From Paroedura picta (Eukaryota; Chordata; Lepidosauria; Squamata; Gekkonidae), in assembly GCF_049243985.1 (NCBI RefSeq), contig NC_135386.1:10109501-10173500 (forward strand): DNA of 64,000 nucleotides, in the 5' to 3' direction. The position numbers and the translations under genes are program-made. Under the pieces are notes generated by a model. That model did no database searches, was not told where the DNA came from, and was given only the letters and a program-made list of their open reading frames with translations. Within the stretch, counting starts at the first letter, position 1, and the number at the start of each line of letters is the position of its first letter. Below, in pieces: positions 9,261-20,065 of the stretch.

Positions 9261-12200
9261 CATTCAGAAAGGTGCTAAAAAAGAAATAGTCTCTGCTCTG
9301 AATCTCAGTTTCCGAAATTAGAGGGGTGTGTGTTTGGGGGGGGGTCCTTGGGTTGAACAGACTCCTGCCCCCATTCTGCACACGTTGGTTAATGCGCTTT
9401 CAGGCCACTTTAGGGTTTCCTGTTCTGCTGCAAAAGCACGCCGACAGCGCATTATCCTGCTTGTGCACAACGAGCCCCGAGTCCGTTATGCACACTTTGG
9501 AGAATGCACATTAAATGTACATTAGAAATAGAGTTTCCTGTGCAGAACAGCAAAAGCGGGTTAGGATTGAAAGGGCATTATCCCACATGCCGCAGGATGA
9601 GCCCTGAGTCCATTCTGTACAAGTTGGATAGTGCACTTTCAGTTCAGTTCGGAAGTAGATTTTCCTGTTCTGTGTAGGAAAATGCAGCTGCAAAAGCGCA
9701 TTGAAAGGACATTATCCTACATGCCGCAGGATGAGCCCTGAGTCCATTCTGTACAAGTTGGATAGTGCACTTTCAATTCAGTTCGGAAGTAGATTTTCCT
9801 GTTCTGCGTAGGAAAATGCAGACGCAAAAGAGCATTGAAAGGGCATTATCCCACATGCCGCAGGATGAGCCCTGAGTCCATTATGTACAAGTTGGATAGT
9901 GCACTTTCAATTCACTTCAGGAGTAGATTTTCCTGTTCTGTGTAGGAAAATGCAGCTGCAAAAGCACATTGAAAGGGCATTATCCCACATGCCGCAGGAT
10001 GAGCCCTGAGTCCATTCTGTACAAGTTGGATAGTGCACTTTCAGTTCAGTTCAGAAGTAGATTTTCCTGTTCTGTGTAGGAAAATGCAGCCGCAAAAGCG
10101 CATTGAAAGGGCATTATCCCACATGCCGCAGGATGAGCCCTGAGTCCATTCTGTACAAGTTGGATAGTGCACTTTCAGTTCAGTTCAGAAGTAGATTTTC
10201 CTGTTCTGTGTAGGAAAATGCAGCCGCAAAAGCGCATTGAAAGGGCATTATCCCACATGCCGCAGGATGAGCCCTGAGTCCATTATGTACAAGTTGGATA
10301 GTGCACTTTCAGTTCAGTTCAGAAGTAGATTTTCCTGTTCTGTGTAGGAAAATGCAGCCGCAAAAGCGCATTGAAAGGGCATTATCCCACATGCCGCAGG
10401 ATGAGCCCTGAGTCCATTCTGTACAAGTTGGATAGTGCACTTTCAGTTCAGTTCAGAAGTAGATTTTCCTGTTCTGTGTAGGAAAATGCAGCCGCAAAAG
10501 CGCATTGAAAGGGCATTATCCCACATGCCGCAGGATGAGCCCTGAGTCCATTCTGTACAAGTTGGATAGTGCACTTTCAATTCAGTTCGGAAGTAGATTT
10601 TTCTGTTCTGTGTAGGAAAATGCAGCTGCAAAAGCGCATTGAAAGGACATTATCCTACATGCCTCAAGATGAGCCCTGAGTCCATTCTGTACAAGTTGGA
10701 TAGTGCACTTTCAGTTCATTTCAGAAGTAGATTTTCCTGTTCTGTGTAGGAAAATGCAGCCGCAAAAGCGCATTGAAAGGGCATTATCCCACATGCCGCA
10801 GGATGAGCCCTGAGTCCATTCTGTACAAGTTGGATAGTGCACTTTCAGTTCAGTTCAGAAGTAGATTTTCCTGTTCTGTGTAGGAAAATGCAGCTGCAAA
10901 AGCGCATTGAAAGGGCATTATCCCACATGCCGCAGGATGAGCCCTGAGTCCATTCTGTACAAGTTGGATAGTGCACTTTCAGTTCAGTTCAGAAGTAGAT
11001 TTTCCTGTTCTGTGTAGGAAAATGCAGCCGCAAAAGCGCATTGAAAGGGCATTATCCCACATGCCGCAGGATGAGCCCTGAGTCCATTCTGTACAAGTTG
11101 GATAGTGCACTTTCAATTCACTTCAGGAGTAGATTTTCCTGTTCTGTGTAGGAAAATGCAGCTGCAAAAGCACATTGAAAGGGCATTATCCTACATGCCG
11201 CAGAATGAGCAGAGTCCATTATGTAGACATTGGATGATGTGCTTTCAGTGCATTTTGTTTTATTTTAAAAAGAAACCATTTTATTAAGCTTATTCATCTA
11301 CAAATGACTGAACAAAAAACAACATAAACACACACAAAAATAACACAAACATCTCTTCACAATCTAAGATTTGACTTCCCACCTAGCTCACCGTCCTGGA
11401 CAAATGAACCCTCTTCCTGTGCTAAGAAAAACTAATTAGTATTATCTGCTGCTTCACTTTATATTTTGTAAAATTTTGCAGAGTTCGGAGTTTAGAAGTA
11501 GATATTACCATTCTGCACAGAGAAATCCAGCTGCCAATGCATATGGAAAGTGTATTATAATGGGCCCTGGACTCATCATCATCATCATCTTTATTAATAA
11601 TTATTATAGAATTTAAATAACTTATATAGAACTTATATAATTTTGCCTTGAGTCTAGCTATAAAGGTAAGCTCTATTGTAAATTGATAAATAAATGCTCA
11701 TGCTCACTGGGCAAATCATTAGGGACTGTGGTCTGTACTACTCTGTGCAGTCCACTGTAAATCAGATCCAGCTAAGTAATCTTGTAATCTTTTGTACTGT
11801 GCTAACAGTGATGTTTTGCTTCGATTCTGGGTATGTTAATTTTTGAGATTTCCAATAGATTCTACAAGCTACATCCTGTTTCATTGTGGAGTGTATTGAT
11901 TCGCTCTGCATAGAAGGGAAGAAGCAGTCCCACAGCTACATTGATCCCAGACCCAATGCTGAGCAGGAGTTGCCAAAGGGAAATCTGAGTTTCTAGTAGA
12001 CTGGGCAAACCAATGTGTGTGTGGGGGAGGGGGGGAGGTTTCACCTCTTCCACAAATCCTTGCTGGTCTCTTCTTGTGAATCAGTCATTTATTTATTTAC
12101 GGTCATTGTGAATCACTGTGGTGCAGTGCTTAACTGTGGTGGACTACTCTCTGGAAAACTCAAATCCGAGTGCCAGTGAGAAAGGTGAGTTATACATCTA

Positions 12201-15069
12201 AATAAATAGTTCATCTGTAAACCTTTTAAAAATGAATATGAATTATTATAATCGTTAATAAGGCTTAACAGTTTTTTGTAAAACTATGTTTAAACTTTCC
12301 ATGAAAGTCTTTCGAAAAGGGCATATTTTCCTGAGAGAAAATATGTGCAGTCTCGATTCCAGCTCCTACTGCTAGTAGCGCCGTATCTGGCCCCGGAACA
12401 CCTAGCCACAGTTATCCATGCAATGGTCACCTCTAGACTGGACTTCTGTAACTTGGTCTACGCAGACCTTCCCTTGTCCCTGATATGGGAACTCCAATTG
12501 GTACAGAATGCAGCAGCCAAGGTCCTCATCAGAACACCTTCGGCCTATACTCCCAACAGCTGCACTGGCTATTGATTGAATCCCAGATCAGGCTTAAGGT
12601 CTAGGTAATTACTTGGTCTGGACCCAGTATACCTGAGGGATCATCTTGATGCTATGCCCCCCCAGAGTGCATTACTCTCAACTAATTCCAACAAGTTGGT
12701 GATCCCTGGTCCTAAGGAATGTCTGGCCTCAACCAGGATCAGGGCTTTCTTTATCCTGGCCCCCACTTGGTGGAATGAGCTCCCAGAGGAGATCAGGGCC
12801 CTACAGGAGCTAGCACAGTCCTGCAGGGCCTGCGAAAAAGAGATCTTCTGCCAAGCTTGAGACCAATAACTGGTCCTCCCCCACCAGATACAACACAAGG
12901 CGACCCAAGTCCAGCCACCTCATCCACTGACAGCTTACACGGTTGTATGTTAACAGTTGGATGATTACAATGTTACGAGATTCAAGTTTATAAATTACAA
13001 GTTAATGGGTTTGACCATTATGTCACAGCAGAAGATTGGATGGAATTGTGAACTGTGAATTTATATTGTGAACTCTGTTGGCTGCAGAGGAGAGGACACA
13101 CAGTAATGGGTTTCAACTACAAGTACGATATAGGCTAGATATCAGGAAAAAAATTTCACAGTCAGAGTAGTCAGCAGTAGTCACAGTCAGCAGTGGAATA
13201 GGCTGCCTAAGGAGGTGGTGAGCTCCCCCTCACTGGCCGTCTTCAAGCAAAGGCTGGATACACACTTTTCTTGGATGCTTTAGGATGCTTTGGGCTGATC
13301 CTGCGTTGAGCAGGGAGTTGGACTAGATGGCCTGTATGGCCCCTTCCAACTCTATGATTCTATGACCTGAGCCTCAAAGGAGGTTGGTATAGAAATAAAA
13401 TTTTAAAAATAAATAAATAAAACGAAAAATAAAAATGGAATCAATTGTTGATTGCACCCCATGTGCCTGCCTAATTCTAAAAAACATGAAATATGAACTT
13501 TGTCATAGCCAAAGTTACACTCCTATCTTTGTCAGCAAACAGCAGGGAAACCTGCTCAATAAAGGCAATATGAAACGGGCTCTTAGAATACAGGTGACAA
13601 CTAAAAAAGAAATGAGATACAGATCGCTCTGCCACAGTGGCAGTCTCTGGACAGCTAATACCCTCACAGTGACCTAACAATTCTGCGAATAGTAAAGCAT
13701 TTGTTCTAGCCAGGAGGAATAGTTGGCAAAAAAGTGGGATGGTAAAGGTAAAGGTATCCCCTGTGCAAGCACCGAGTCATGTCTGACCCTTGGGGTGACG
13801 CCCTCTAGCATTTTCATGGCAGACTCAATACGGGTTGGTTTGCCATTCCCTTCCCCAGTCATTACTGTTTACCCCCCAGCAAGCTGGGTACTCATTTTAC
13901 CGGCCTCGGAAAGATGGAAGGCTGAGTCAACCTTGAGCCGGCTGCTGGGATTGAACTCCCAGCCTCATGGGCAGAGCTTTCAGACTGCATGTCTGCTGCA
14001 TTACCACTCTGCGCCACAAGAGGCTCTGGGATAATTAAAAAGGCAAAAAAATGGCTGTATGTCTTTTTGTCTTTCCTGTCATTAGGCACCCTTGCAAGAA
14101 GTCTCAGGAATGTGCTGACAGCTGGTGACAGACTTTGTGTTTGTTTTTAAACCAGAAAGATGATGATATCGAAGAAGGTGATCTTCCTGAGCACAAGCGT
14201 CCCTCTGCCCCAGTAGACTTCTCAAAGATCGATCCCAGTAAGCCTGAGAGTGTCTTGAAGATGACCAAGAAAGGAAAGACACTGATGATGTTTGTCACCG
14301 TGTCGGGAGTTTCCTCTGAGAAAGAAACAGAACAGATCACTAATTTGTGGCAGGGCAGCCTTTTCAATGCCCACTACGATGTACAAAGGTAAGTGATTTT
14401 GCCTGGAGTTCCTGATTGTAATTTTCATTTAATAAAAACATTAGCATTAAGAATTCCCACCTTCGACTGGAAGAGTGCCAGCTGAGCTGTGGCTGATTAT
14501 CTGCCCCAGGTTCAGTCATTGCAATCCAGGGGAGGAGCAGTTTCTGTGTCTTCTTGCCGTTCATTTTTAAAAATAGGCTGCATTTTTACCAGGCAGTAAA
14601 TTAACAGTACTATTCTTTAGAGTCCGAGTAGATAATAAAACCCATAGTGCAGAAATGGCTCTTCATGCTGCACTGAGTTCTGAGACAGGCATCGATTGCC
14701 TTGGCAATGCCGGTGCAGCACTTAAAACGTTGTGCTATCAATCCTGTTTCGGGGGTTGGCACTTTAAAAGCCTGGCACTAACCCAAAGCCTTTTGAAATC
14801 TTAGGTTCATTGTCGGTTCCAACCGCGCCATCTTTATGCTGCGCGACGGGAGCTACGCGTGGGAGGTCAAGGACTTCCTGGTCAATCAAGAGAGGTGCGG
14901 AGACGTAACCCTGGAGGGCCAGGTATATCCCGGCAAAGGAGCCCAGGAAAAGGAAAAGCAGGAGAATAAAACCAAACCTGAAAAATCCAAAAAGAAAAAG
15001 GACGCCGAGAAGAAATCTGGATCCCTGAAAAACGACAACCGCGCGAGCAAAGCGAAGGAAGATCTATGA
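9011..15069 (+). CDS. MESD: MESD, LRP chaperone (three coding exons)
   Basis: MESD is an ER-resident chaperone that helps fold the beta-propeller/EGF modules of LDL-receptor-family proteins such as LRP5/6 and so supports Wnt signalling. The exons are 9011-9193, 14156-14388 and 14805-15069; joined, they give 681 bp including the stop, or 226 aa (about 234 in human from memory). Residues 1-27 form a hydrophobic signal peptide (RLGLLCCLAVAFGA). The family-defining DIRDYNDADMARLLEQWE ends exon 1, and DDDIEEGDLPEHKRP with DFSKIDPSKPES opens exon 2. The core fold follows, through GKTLMMFVTVSG, LWQGSLFNAHYDVQRF and IFMLRDGSYAWEVKDFL. A lysine-rich tail ends in KEDL, an ER-retrieval signal. Splice sites are canonical GT-AG. 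Met4 (9020) is an alternative start. CEMIP converges from the right. Confidence 0.97.
9370..9610 (+). repeat. Diverged copies flanking the MESD intron-1 array
   Basis: Blocks such as CATTCTGCACACGTTGG, TTTCCTGTTCTGC and GCGCATTATCC match the 134-bp unit that follows, but with lower identity and irregular spacing. It looks like older edge units of the array or solitary MITEs. Confidence 0.6.
9611..11216 (+). repeat. 134-bp tandem array (about 12 units), MITE-derived
   Basis: Unit starts (CATTCTGTACAAGTTGG or CATTATGTACAAG) recur exactly every 134 bp from 9611 to 11085 (9611, 9745, 9879 and so on), with a last unit of about 132 bp. Each unit is itself an imperfect palindrome: CATTCTGTACAAGTTGGATA and GTGCACTTTCA in the left half are mirrored by TTGAAAGGGCATTATCC and CATGCCGCAGGATG in the right half, around the hairpin TTTTCCTGTTCTGTGTAGG. 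Units are joined by AGCCCTGAGTC. This is the structure of a palindromic MITE amplified head-to-tail. It lies wholly inside MESD intron 1 and codes for nothing. Confidence 0.92.
11217..11570 (+). repeat. Diverged array unit split by an L1-like tail
   Basis: The unit starts at 11217 (CATTATGTAGACATTGG), breaks near 11250, and resumes near 11480 with TTTAGAAGTAGATATTACC and AAATCCAGCTGC. The intervening ~230 bp read on the minus strand ends in an A-rich stretch (AAAATGGTTTCTTTTTAAAA), suggesting a truncated retroposon; its family is uncertain. Confidence 0.5.
11571..12339. other. MESD intron 1, nothing recognised
   Basis: AT-rich with a short CAT triplet run near 11575-11590 and a T/G-rich patch near 12015. 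No gene or named element is seen. Confidence 0.4.
12340..13065 (+). mobile_element. L2-like LINE relic, RT C-terminal region
   Basis: Translation of the plus strand gives LVAPYLAPEHLATVIHAMVT, SRLDFCNLVYADLPLS and LQLVQNAAAKVLIRTPSA, the typical C-terminal block of L2/CR1-like reverse transcriptases. Further blocks follow in other frames, including a FFILAPTWWNELPEEIRALQ-type segment at about 12750-12810. The copy is broken by stops and frame changes and is an old relic. Confidence 0.8.
13070..13370 (+). mobile_element. CR1 LINE 3' end
   Basis: GGCTGCAGAGGAGAGGACAC, TAGGCTAGATATCAGG, GGAGGTGGTGAGCTCCCCCT and the end GGGTTGGACTAGATGG-type sequence with CTATGATTCTATG are the standard CR1 3' blocks. 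A short local duplication (CACAGTCAGAGTAG, CAGCAGTAG) sits near 13155-13195. Confidence 0.88.
13740..14031 (-). mobile_element. tRNA-derived SINE with BovB-like core
   Basis: Read on the minus strand, it starts with GAGCCTCTTGTGGCGCAGAG (A-box part of a tRNA-like head) and has GGGAGTTCAATCCC (B box). It continues with a core resembling the BovB 5' UTR (GGAATGGCAAACCAACCCGT) and ends in repeated CTTTACC units. It lies in MESD intron 1 just before exon 2. Confidence 0.88.
14156..14388 (+). CDS. MESD: MESD coding exon 2
   Basis: The acceptor TTTTTAAACCAG precedes AAA GAT GAT. The exon encodes KDDDIEEGDLPEHKRPSAPV through LWQGSLFNAHYDVQ and ends in phase 2 (AG, completed to AGG by exon 3). The donor is GTAAGT. 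Confidence 0.97.
14805..15069 (+). CDS. MESD: MESD coding exon 3 and stop
   Basis: The acceptor AATCTTAG precedes GTTCATTGTCGG. The exon encodes FIVGSNRAIFMLRDGSYAWE, the DVTLEGQVYPGKG segment, a Lys/Glu-rich tail and the terminal KEDL. The stop TGA is at 15067-15069. Confidence 0.97.
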
Positions 15070-15980
15070 AAATAAGTTTCTCAGACTGAGCACCGCAGAG
15101 GGGCGGAGGAGAGAAGAAGGCAATGAGGTTGTGGAGTGGCCGGTTGGGTTCCAAAGGGTCAGTTTACTTATTTAAAATGATGGTTAATGTCCACAGATTG
15201 CTGGTGTTAATTTCTGAGACTGGCTTTGATGCCTAAAAGAGGCACTTGAGCGTTTAACTTACTATGATGGATGTTATTCAAGGGATTAGAGGGAGGCAAA
15301 GTAAATTCCCTTTTCAGAGTTTTGCTGCCAGCTATTTTGGCAACGTGAATGGCTTATAGAGAGTGAATGAGCAGAGGCCCAAGGTTTTCTTTTTCCCTGT
15401 ACTTCCAGGATTTTTATTTAATTGAAATAAATTTCCCTCAGATGGTCTGGGATATCAACAGCCTAGTTTGGGAGACAAGAAAAGGGAATATCTCCATAAC
15501 CTGATTAGTCTCTTTAACATGTTAATAGGTAAAAATACTGCCCTGTTAAAGTGGAGATCCCTCTTCCAGCAGCTGTGTTGATTATCTCCCTCTAATTGAG
15601 CAGTTCAGGTGCTCTGGCATAATCGATTTGATTGAAGGAGGCTGAAAAGGAAAGAAAGAAAAACAGTGGATTGCCACTAGACCAAAAATCAATTGCCAGC
15701 AGGCTTAAGGTGTTTCAGAATCCCTGTGAGTATGAAGGAGGTTGTGAGCATGAAGGAGGTTATTTGTATGAAGAGCACCTTTGGCTTTCCTCCTGAATAA
15801 CTGAAAATCACAGCCCTGGGTTAAAAGCTGGTGGTTGTAATGTTATTATTCCATGGTGCCAAAATCTGCTATAGAGGGTTGTGGTGCCTTAATTTGAGGC
15901 ACTGTTTCTGTGTGTGGACATGTGGCTTTCACTTTGAATTCTTGTTCCAGAATGTAAATAAATTTGTACATTTTTTCCAA
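15070..15980 (+). other. MESD: MESD 3' UTR (probable)
   Basis: This is a repeat-free stretch after the MESD stop with AATAAA signals at 15426-15431 and 15957-15962, the second followed by a T-rich stretch. The true cleavage site was not determined. It contains no coding segment. Confidence 0.6.
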
Positions 15981-17080
15981 AACAAAACAGGTTGGTGTTT
16001 GATTTACAAAGCCAGTCCCCTTCTCCCCGGTCTTGTTCCCGTGTCCGCTTTCAGCTCATATTCACCGCTTTGCGGCACCCTTTCCATGTTAAACACATCA
16101 GTGGCCTTTTTCTTTCTGATCAACACAGGAAGTCTGTCCTTTTCAGAGGAAGCGTGTCTCCCTTTGAATACCGATGTTTTACAAGTGGAGACCTGCAAGC
16201 AACTTCTGGTATCATCTATCCCATTTCTCTGTCTTTGCTTAGTCTCCTCTCTCACTCTCCTCTCTCCGTCATTCCCACTTATTTTTCTCTCCGTCTCCCC
16301 TATAACTCTCTGTCTCATTCCTCTCTCCCCAGTGCTGTTTTTGCCTGGCCGGACAAGGGGAAGCCATGACCATCCAGCTGCACTGAGGGAAGTCACACGC
16401 AGGCCTGTGATATTTGCGGAGGGAGTCCCTCTCCTACACTGTCTTGCGGGCCTTTGCCCAGCATGACTCTTGGGCCTGCATGGGTGCCACAGGTGGGCTG
16501 GGCACAATTCCCGGGCTGCCCAGCAGCATCAATATACCCAGGAAGATTTCTGGGTTGCAGCAGCAGCAGCAGCGGCACACCCCACATAGCTGCTCCTGGC
16601 CCTGCACAACTCCTAGGCTGCCGCAAAATTGATGCCAGTTCCATGCAACCCCTGGCTACAGCACTACCACTGGAGTGTATGTGGTTCCCAGGTCACTGAT
16701 ATCAGGTCCAACGTGGCCATTGTGCAGTGAACACTTTTGAATGGGGAGAGGGGAGAGGATTTATTTTCAGATTTTTCTGCACACCTGGGGAATCCTACCT
16801 GAATGGACTATATCGTCAACCCTGTCTGTTTTCTGGGCTTCTTTTTCTCAATGTTTGTTTTGTTCTTCATTAATTCCACTTGAGCATGATGGCAAAAAAT
16901 GAAGCTTTGGGGAGGGGGTGTTTTTCAGAGGAACCTTTCGCATGCAGGGAGGGGTAGCATTCAGAGGCCCCCTATGCATTGTTCACGTGCAGGGTCGATA
17001 AAATGAAGTCTGGCTGCCAATTTATTTATTTCTTTACTATTTTTCGGCGTCTGAATTGGGGTTTACAACTTTGTCAATCT
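15981..17080. other. Intergenic, nothing recognised
   Basis: A TCTC-rich patch near 16225-16330 and a short CAG run at 16557-16575 are the only simple features. No supported gene. Confidence 0.4.
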
Positions 17081-17082
17081 CC

Positions 17083-17402
17083 AGCCCAGGCTTCTCAGTG
17101 AGGGTTTCATGAAAACCTGGGGGTTTCTTGATGGCCCTGGAAGGGTTTCCTGAATGAGAAGGAATTATTTTCATCTATTTTTTTAAAATTTGTTAAATAT
17201 TCATTGGGTGATATATGATCACGTCGACCTGCCTCCTCTCCCAAAATGGCCAGTGATGGGCTGGAGAGGGGAGGGTCCCCGGGTGGGTGTGTACATCTTC
17301 CCAACCATATTCTGCATGATTGTGCCACTTCTGGGGTTTCTCAAAACCTGAAGAATGTGTCTGGGGTTTCTCAGTGGTACAAAAGTTGGGAAAGGCTTTT
17401 CA
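17083..17402 (+). mobile_element. Nonautonomous hAT-like element (GGGTTTC family)
   Basis: The end CCCAGGCTTCTCAG and the opposite end AAAGTTGGGAAAGGC are degraded inverted repeats. The interior shares CTGGAAGGGTTTCCTGAATG, CATATTCTGCATGATTGTGC and CACTTCTGGGGTTTCTCAAA with copies at 26326, 45773 and 55908. Confidence 0.7.
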
Positions 17403-17785
17403 AGCCTAATGTGGGTTGTGTCACCATTTTATTGTGTAGAATATTTTCCTTGTTTAGTGAAGAAAGAATATTGCAAAATGAGGGGAAAGAGATTAAAATA
17501 GATTCGGCATTGCAGTCTGGTATTTAAACGGGATTGCAGATGTCGGAAAATTGGAGACCTCATGATCTGTGGTGAAAATTCAGTTAAATGCATAAACCTC
17601 GTTTTTTTCACTGCCCCTTTTTAACAAAAATCTGATAGATAATAGGCACGTGGTTGAAAGAAATGGATGGCAAGCACAGATTGGCAAGGAAAGTTGGCAG
17701 CATGTTTTCAGCCATGACAGAAACCAGCAAATGTTTTGGTTTGCTATCGACTTGAACTGCTTAACTCCTATTTTTCCCCAGTTTT

Positions 17786-18030
17786 AGAATCATAGAATCA
17801 TAGAGTTGGAAGGGGCTACACAGGCCATCTAGTCCAACCCCCTGCTCAACGCAGGATCAGCCCTAAGCATCCTAAAGTATCCAAGAAAAGTGTGTATCCA
17901 ACCTTTGCTTGAAGACTGCCAGTGAGGGGGAGCTCACCACCTCCTTAGGCAGCCTATTCCCCTGCTGAACTACTCTGACTGTGAAAAATTTTCTTCTCTT
18001 GTGAGGGAAATAGTGCTCAATGTGGCAATA
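17786..18030 (-). mobile_element. CR1 LINE 3' end
   Basis: AGAATCATAGAATCATAGAG, CATCTAGTCCAACCCCC, AGTGAGGGGGAGCTCACCAC and CTCTGACTGTGAAAAATT are the CR1 3' blocks in reverse complement. Confidence 0.88.
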
Positions 18031-18054
18031 ACAGGGAAGATGGGAATGGTGGCC

Positions 18055-18350
18055 TAGGATCACTGTGGAGGCAGCTCATAAACACCTAGTTTCTTTAAAC
18101 GAAACAAAGTCTTATGGGCCAGATGAACTGCATCCAAGGGCACTAAAAGAACTTGCAGATGTCATCTCTGAACCTCTTTCCATTATTTTTAATACTTCTT
18201 GGAGAACAGGTGACTTGCCAGATGACTGGAGTTTGGCAAATATAGTCCCCATCTTCAAGAAAGGGAAAAGGGAGTATCTGGGTAACTACTGACCCATCAG
18301 CTTGACAGCTGTAGCTTGCAAAATTTTGGAACAGATCAAACAGACGGTCC
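18055..18350 (+). mobile_element. CR1 LINE fragment, RT region
   Basis: Translation gives GPDELHPRALKELADVISEP, NTSWRTGDLPDDWSLANIVP and IFKKG, the N-terminal part of the CR1 reverse transcriptase, with a stop inside the usual NYRPISLT motif. It lies immediately beside an oppositely oriented CR1 3' end. Confidence 0.85.
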
Positions 18351-18484
18351 TTGTTTTTGTGATTAATCACTATGCTTTAATTATGTTCAATTTGTAACAA
18401 TGAAAATACATCCTGCATATCAGATATTTAAATTACAATTCTTAACAGCAGCAAAATTACAGTTATGAAGCAGCAACAGAAATA

Positions 18485-18565
18485 ATTTTGTGGTTGGGGG
18501 TCACCACAACATGAGGAACTGTATTAAAGGGCATTAGGCAAGTTGAGAGCCACTGCTCTGTAGGG
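18485..18565. mobile_element. hAT-like fragment
   Basis: GGGGTCACCACAACATGAGG and GAGAGCCACTGCTCT match one end of the hAT-like element at 21255-21633 in inverted orientation. Confidence 0.5.
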
Positions 18566-18635
18566 CAGCCTTTTAAATACTTAAAGATGACTGCCATATA
18601 GATAGAGCAGAGTTGTCCTCTCTTGCCCCAGAGAG

Positions 18636-18868
18636 ACAGACCAGAAGAGTTGGTTTTTATACCCCGTGTTTAACTGGCTGAAGGAGTCTCAAAGCGGCTT
18701 CCAATCACCTTCCCCTCCCCACAACAGGCATCCTGTGAGGTAGGTGGGGCTGAGAGAACTGACAACCCTATCAGGACTGTGATGAGCTGTCACCCAGCTG
18801 GCTGCCTGTAGAGGAGCAGGGAATCAAACCCGTCTCGCCCTTAACCGTTACACCATGCTGGCTAATTT
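18636..18868 (-). mobile_element. Sauria-type SINE
   Basis: Read on the minus strand the tRNA-like head (TAGCCAGCATGGTGTAACGG then GTTTGATTCCCTGC) is followed by the body ending GCCGCTTTGAGACTCCTTC. It is moderately diverged, and the 3' CTT tail is short. Confidence 0.82.
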
Positions 18869-18869
18869 C

Positions 18870-19925
18870 CTCAACCAAATGTAAATTCATCCCATGAGAC
18901 TATCATAAGCAGGGAAACTTAGTGAGGAAGAGATTTCGGTTCCTCTCCCCTATGGAGCTCTTAATGGATCATAAATGATGGACAGAACAGTCCTGAACCG
19001 CATCTGCCCTGTTGTGATTGGTTGCCATGCAGCTGCAGTGCCAATGAGCTCCTATCACAAGCCCTGGCAACCTGTCAGTTGGGAGAGGGGTATCACCTGT
19101 CAGCCCTCCTGAGACCTGCAGTGTCACTCCACACAGTGCACCAGAAGCTGATGAAGGACTAGAAGCACCCTGCCCACTGGTGTCCGTAGACACCAAGGTT
19201 GTCCAACCTGCGTGCCACCTCCAGGAACAGCAGGAGGGGAGGCAGGGTGCCCGACTTGGAGAGGCCCCTCAGTAGCCTCTCACTGTGTCCTTGTCCCTTG
19301 CTGGCATCCCTAACTATGGCAAGAAGCCCTTCCAGGTGATCTCCAGCTGCTTCCACTTGATTGCCACCTACTTTGAGGAAAGGGGGCAGGATGGGCAGCA
19401 TCAGACTACAGGCAAGTGGCGGGAGTCCTCGCCTCCTCCATGGCACAAACAGCCACATCCCTTGGTGAGAGGTGACCAGGTTCAGGACTCACCCAGGACC
19501 ATGGTTAATTCTTCGTGGCCCATCTGCAGCAGTCCTTGGCGTTTCTGAACTTCAAAGGGAGTATCATATGCTCAGGACATTTCCACGCCCCCAGTCCCCC
19601 AAGGCCGCAGATGCCCTCGTCACCCAATCTGATTTTCATCTGAACGGGAAGAGATTACAGCGACTACAGAGCTAGGGATGTATCGTAATAATTTATTTAC
19701 CATTGCTGGCTCCGTGGTTCATGCTCTCATTTTGCCAGCATGTGGCCTCAGTGCAGTCATGCCAGTACAGGTGCAGTGCGCAGCATGGCTCACGCCTGAA
19801 GCCAGTGTACATGCCCCCTGCAGCACCATACATATGAGTTACGAGTCATGCTGGCCTTGTAGTCAGTTGGCTCCCTATTCCGACTCACTCTCTCTCTTTC
19901 CCCTGTCAGGTTGCTTCAGTTGCCC
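18870..19925. other. Intergenic, nothing recognised
   Basis: A moderately GC-rich stretch with several short open frames, none resembling a known protein. No named repeat is seen. Confidence 0.4.
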
Positions 19926-19929
19926 AGAA

Positions 19930-20065
19930 CAGGGGTAGTCAACCCGTGGTCCTCCAGATGTCCATGGACTACAATTCCCATGAGCCCCTGCCAGCAAATG
20001 CTTGCAGGGGCTCATGGGAACTGTAGTCCATGGACATCTGGAGGACCACAGGTTGACTACCCCTG
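19930..20065. mobile_element. Palindromic hAT-type MITE with 8-bp duplication
   Basis: A 136-bp palindrome with CAGGGGTAGTCAACC ends and CCATGGACTACAATTCCC arms. The identical flanking octamer GCCCAGAA is at 19922-19929 and 20066-20073. Confidence 0.9.

Noticed and set aside
8819-9263. Minus-strand open frames over MESD exon 1
   Set aside because: They are shadows of the GC-rich MESD first exon and have no family similarity.
9611-11216. CRISPR-like array
   Set aside because: The units are head-to-tail copies of the whole 134 bp with no unique spacers, in a vertebrate intron.
9511-11287. Repeated short minus-strand open frames (MQLHFPTQNRKIYF and similar)
   Set aside because: They are translations of the 134-bp tandem unit, an artefact of repetition.
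13960-14030. tRNA-like sequence with A and B boxes (also at 25.9, 33.4 and 38.7 kb)
   Set aside because: These are the heads of tRNA-derived SINEs; they lack a full cloverleaf and are joined to a SINE body.
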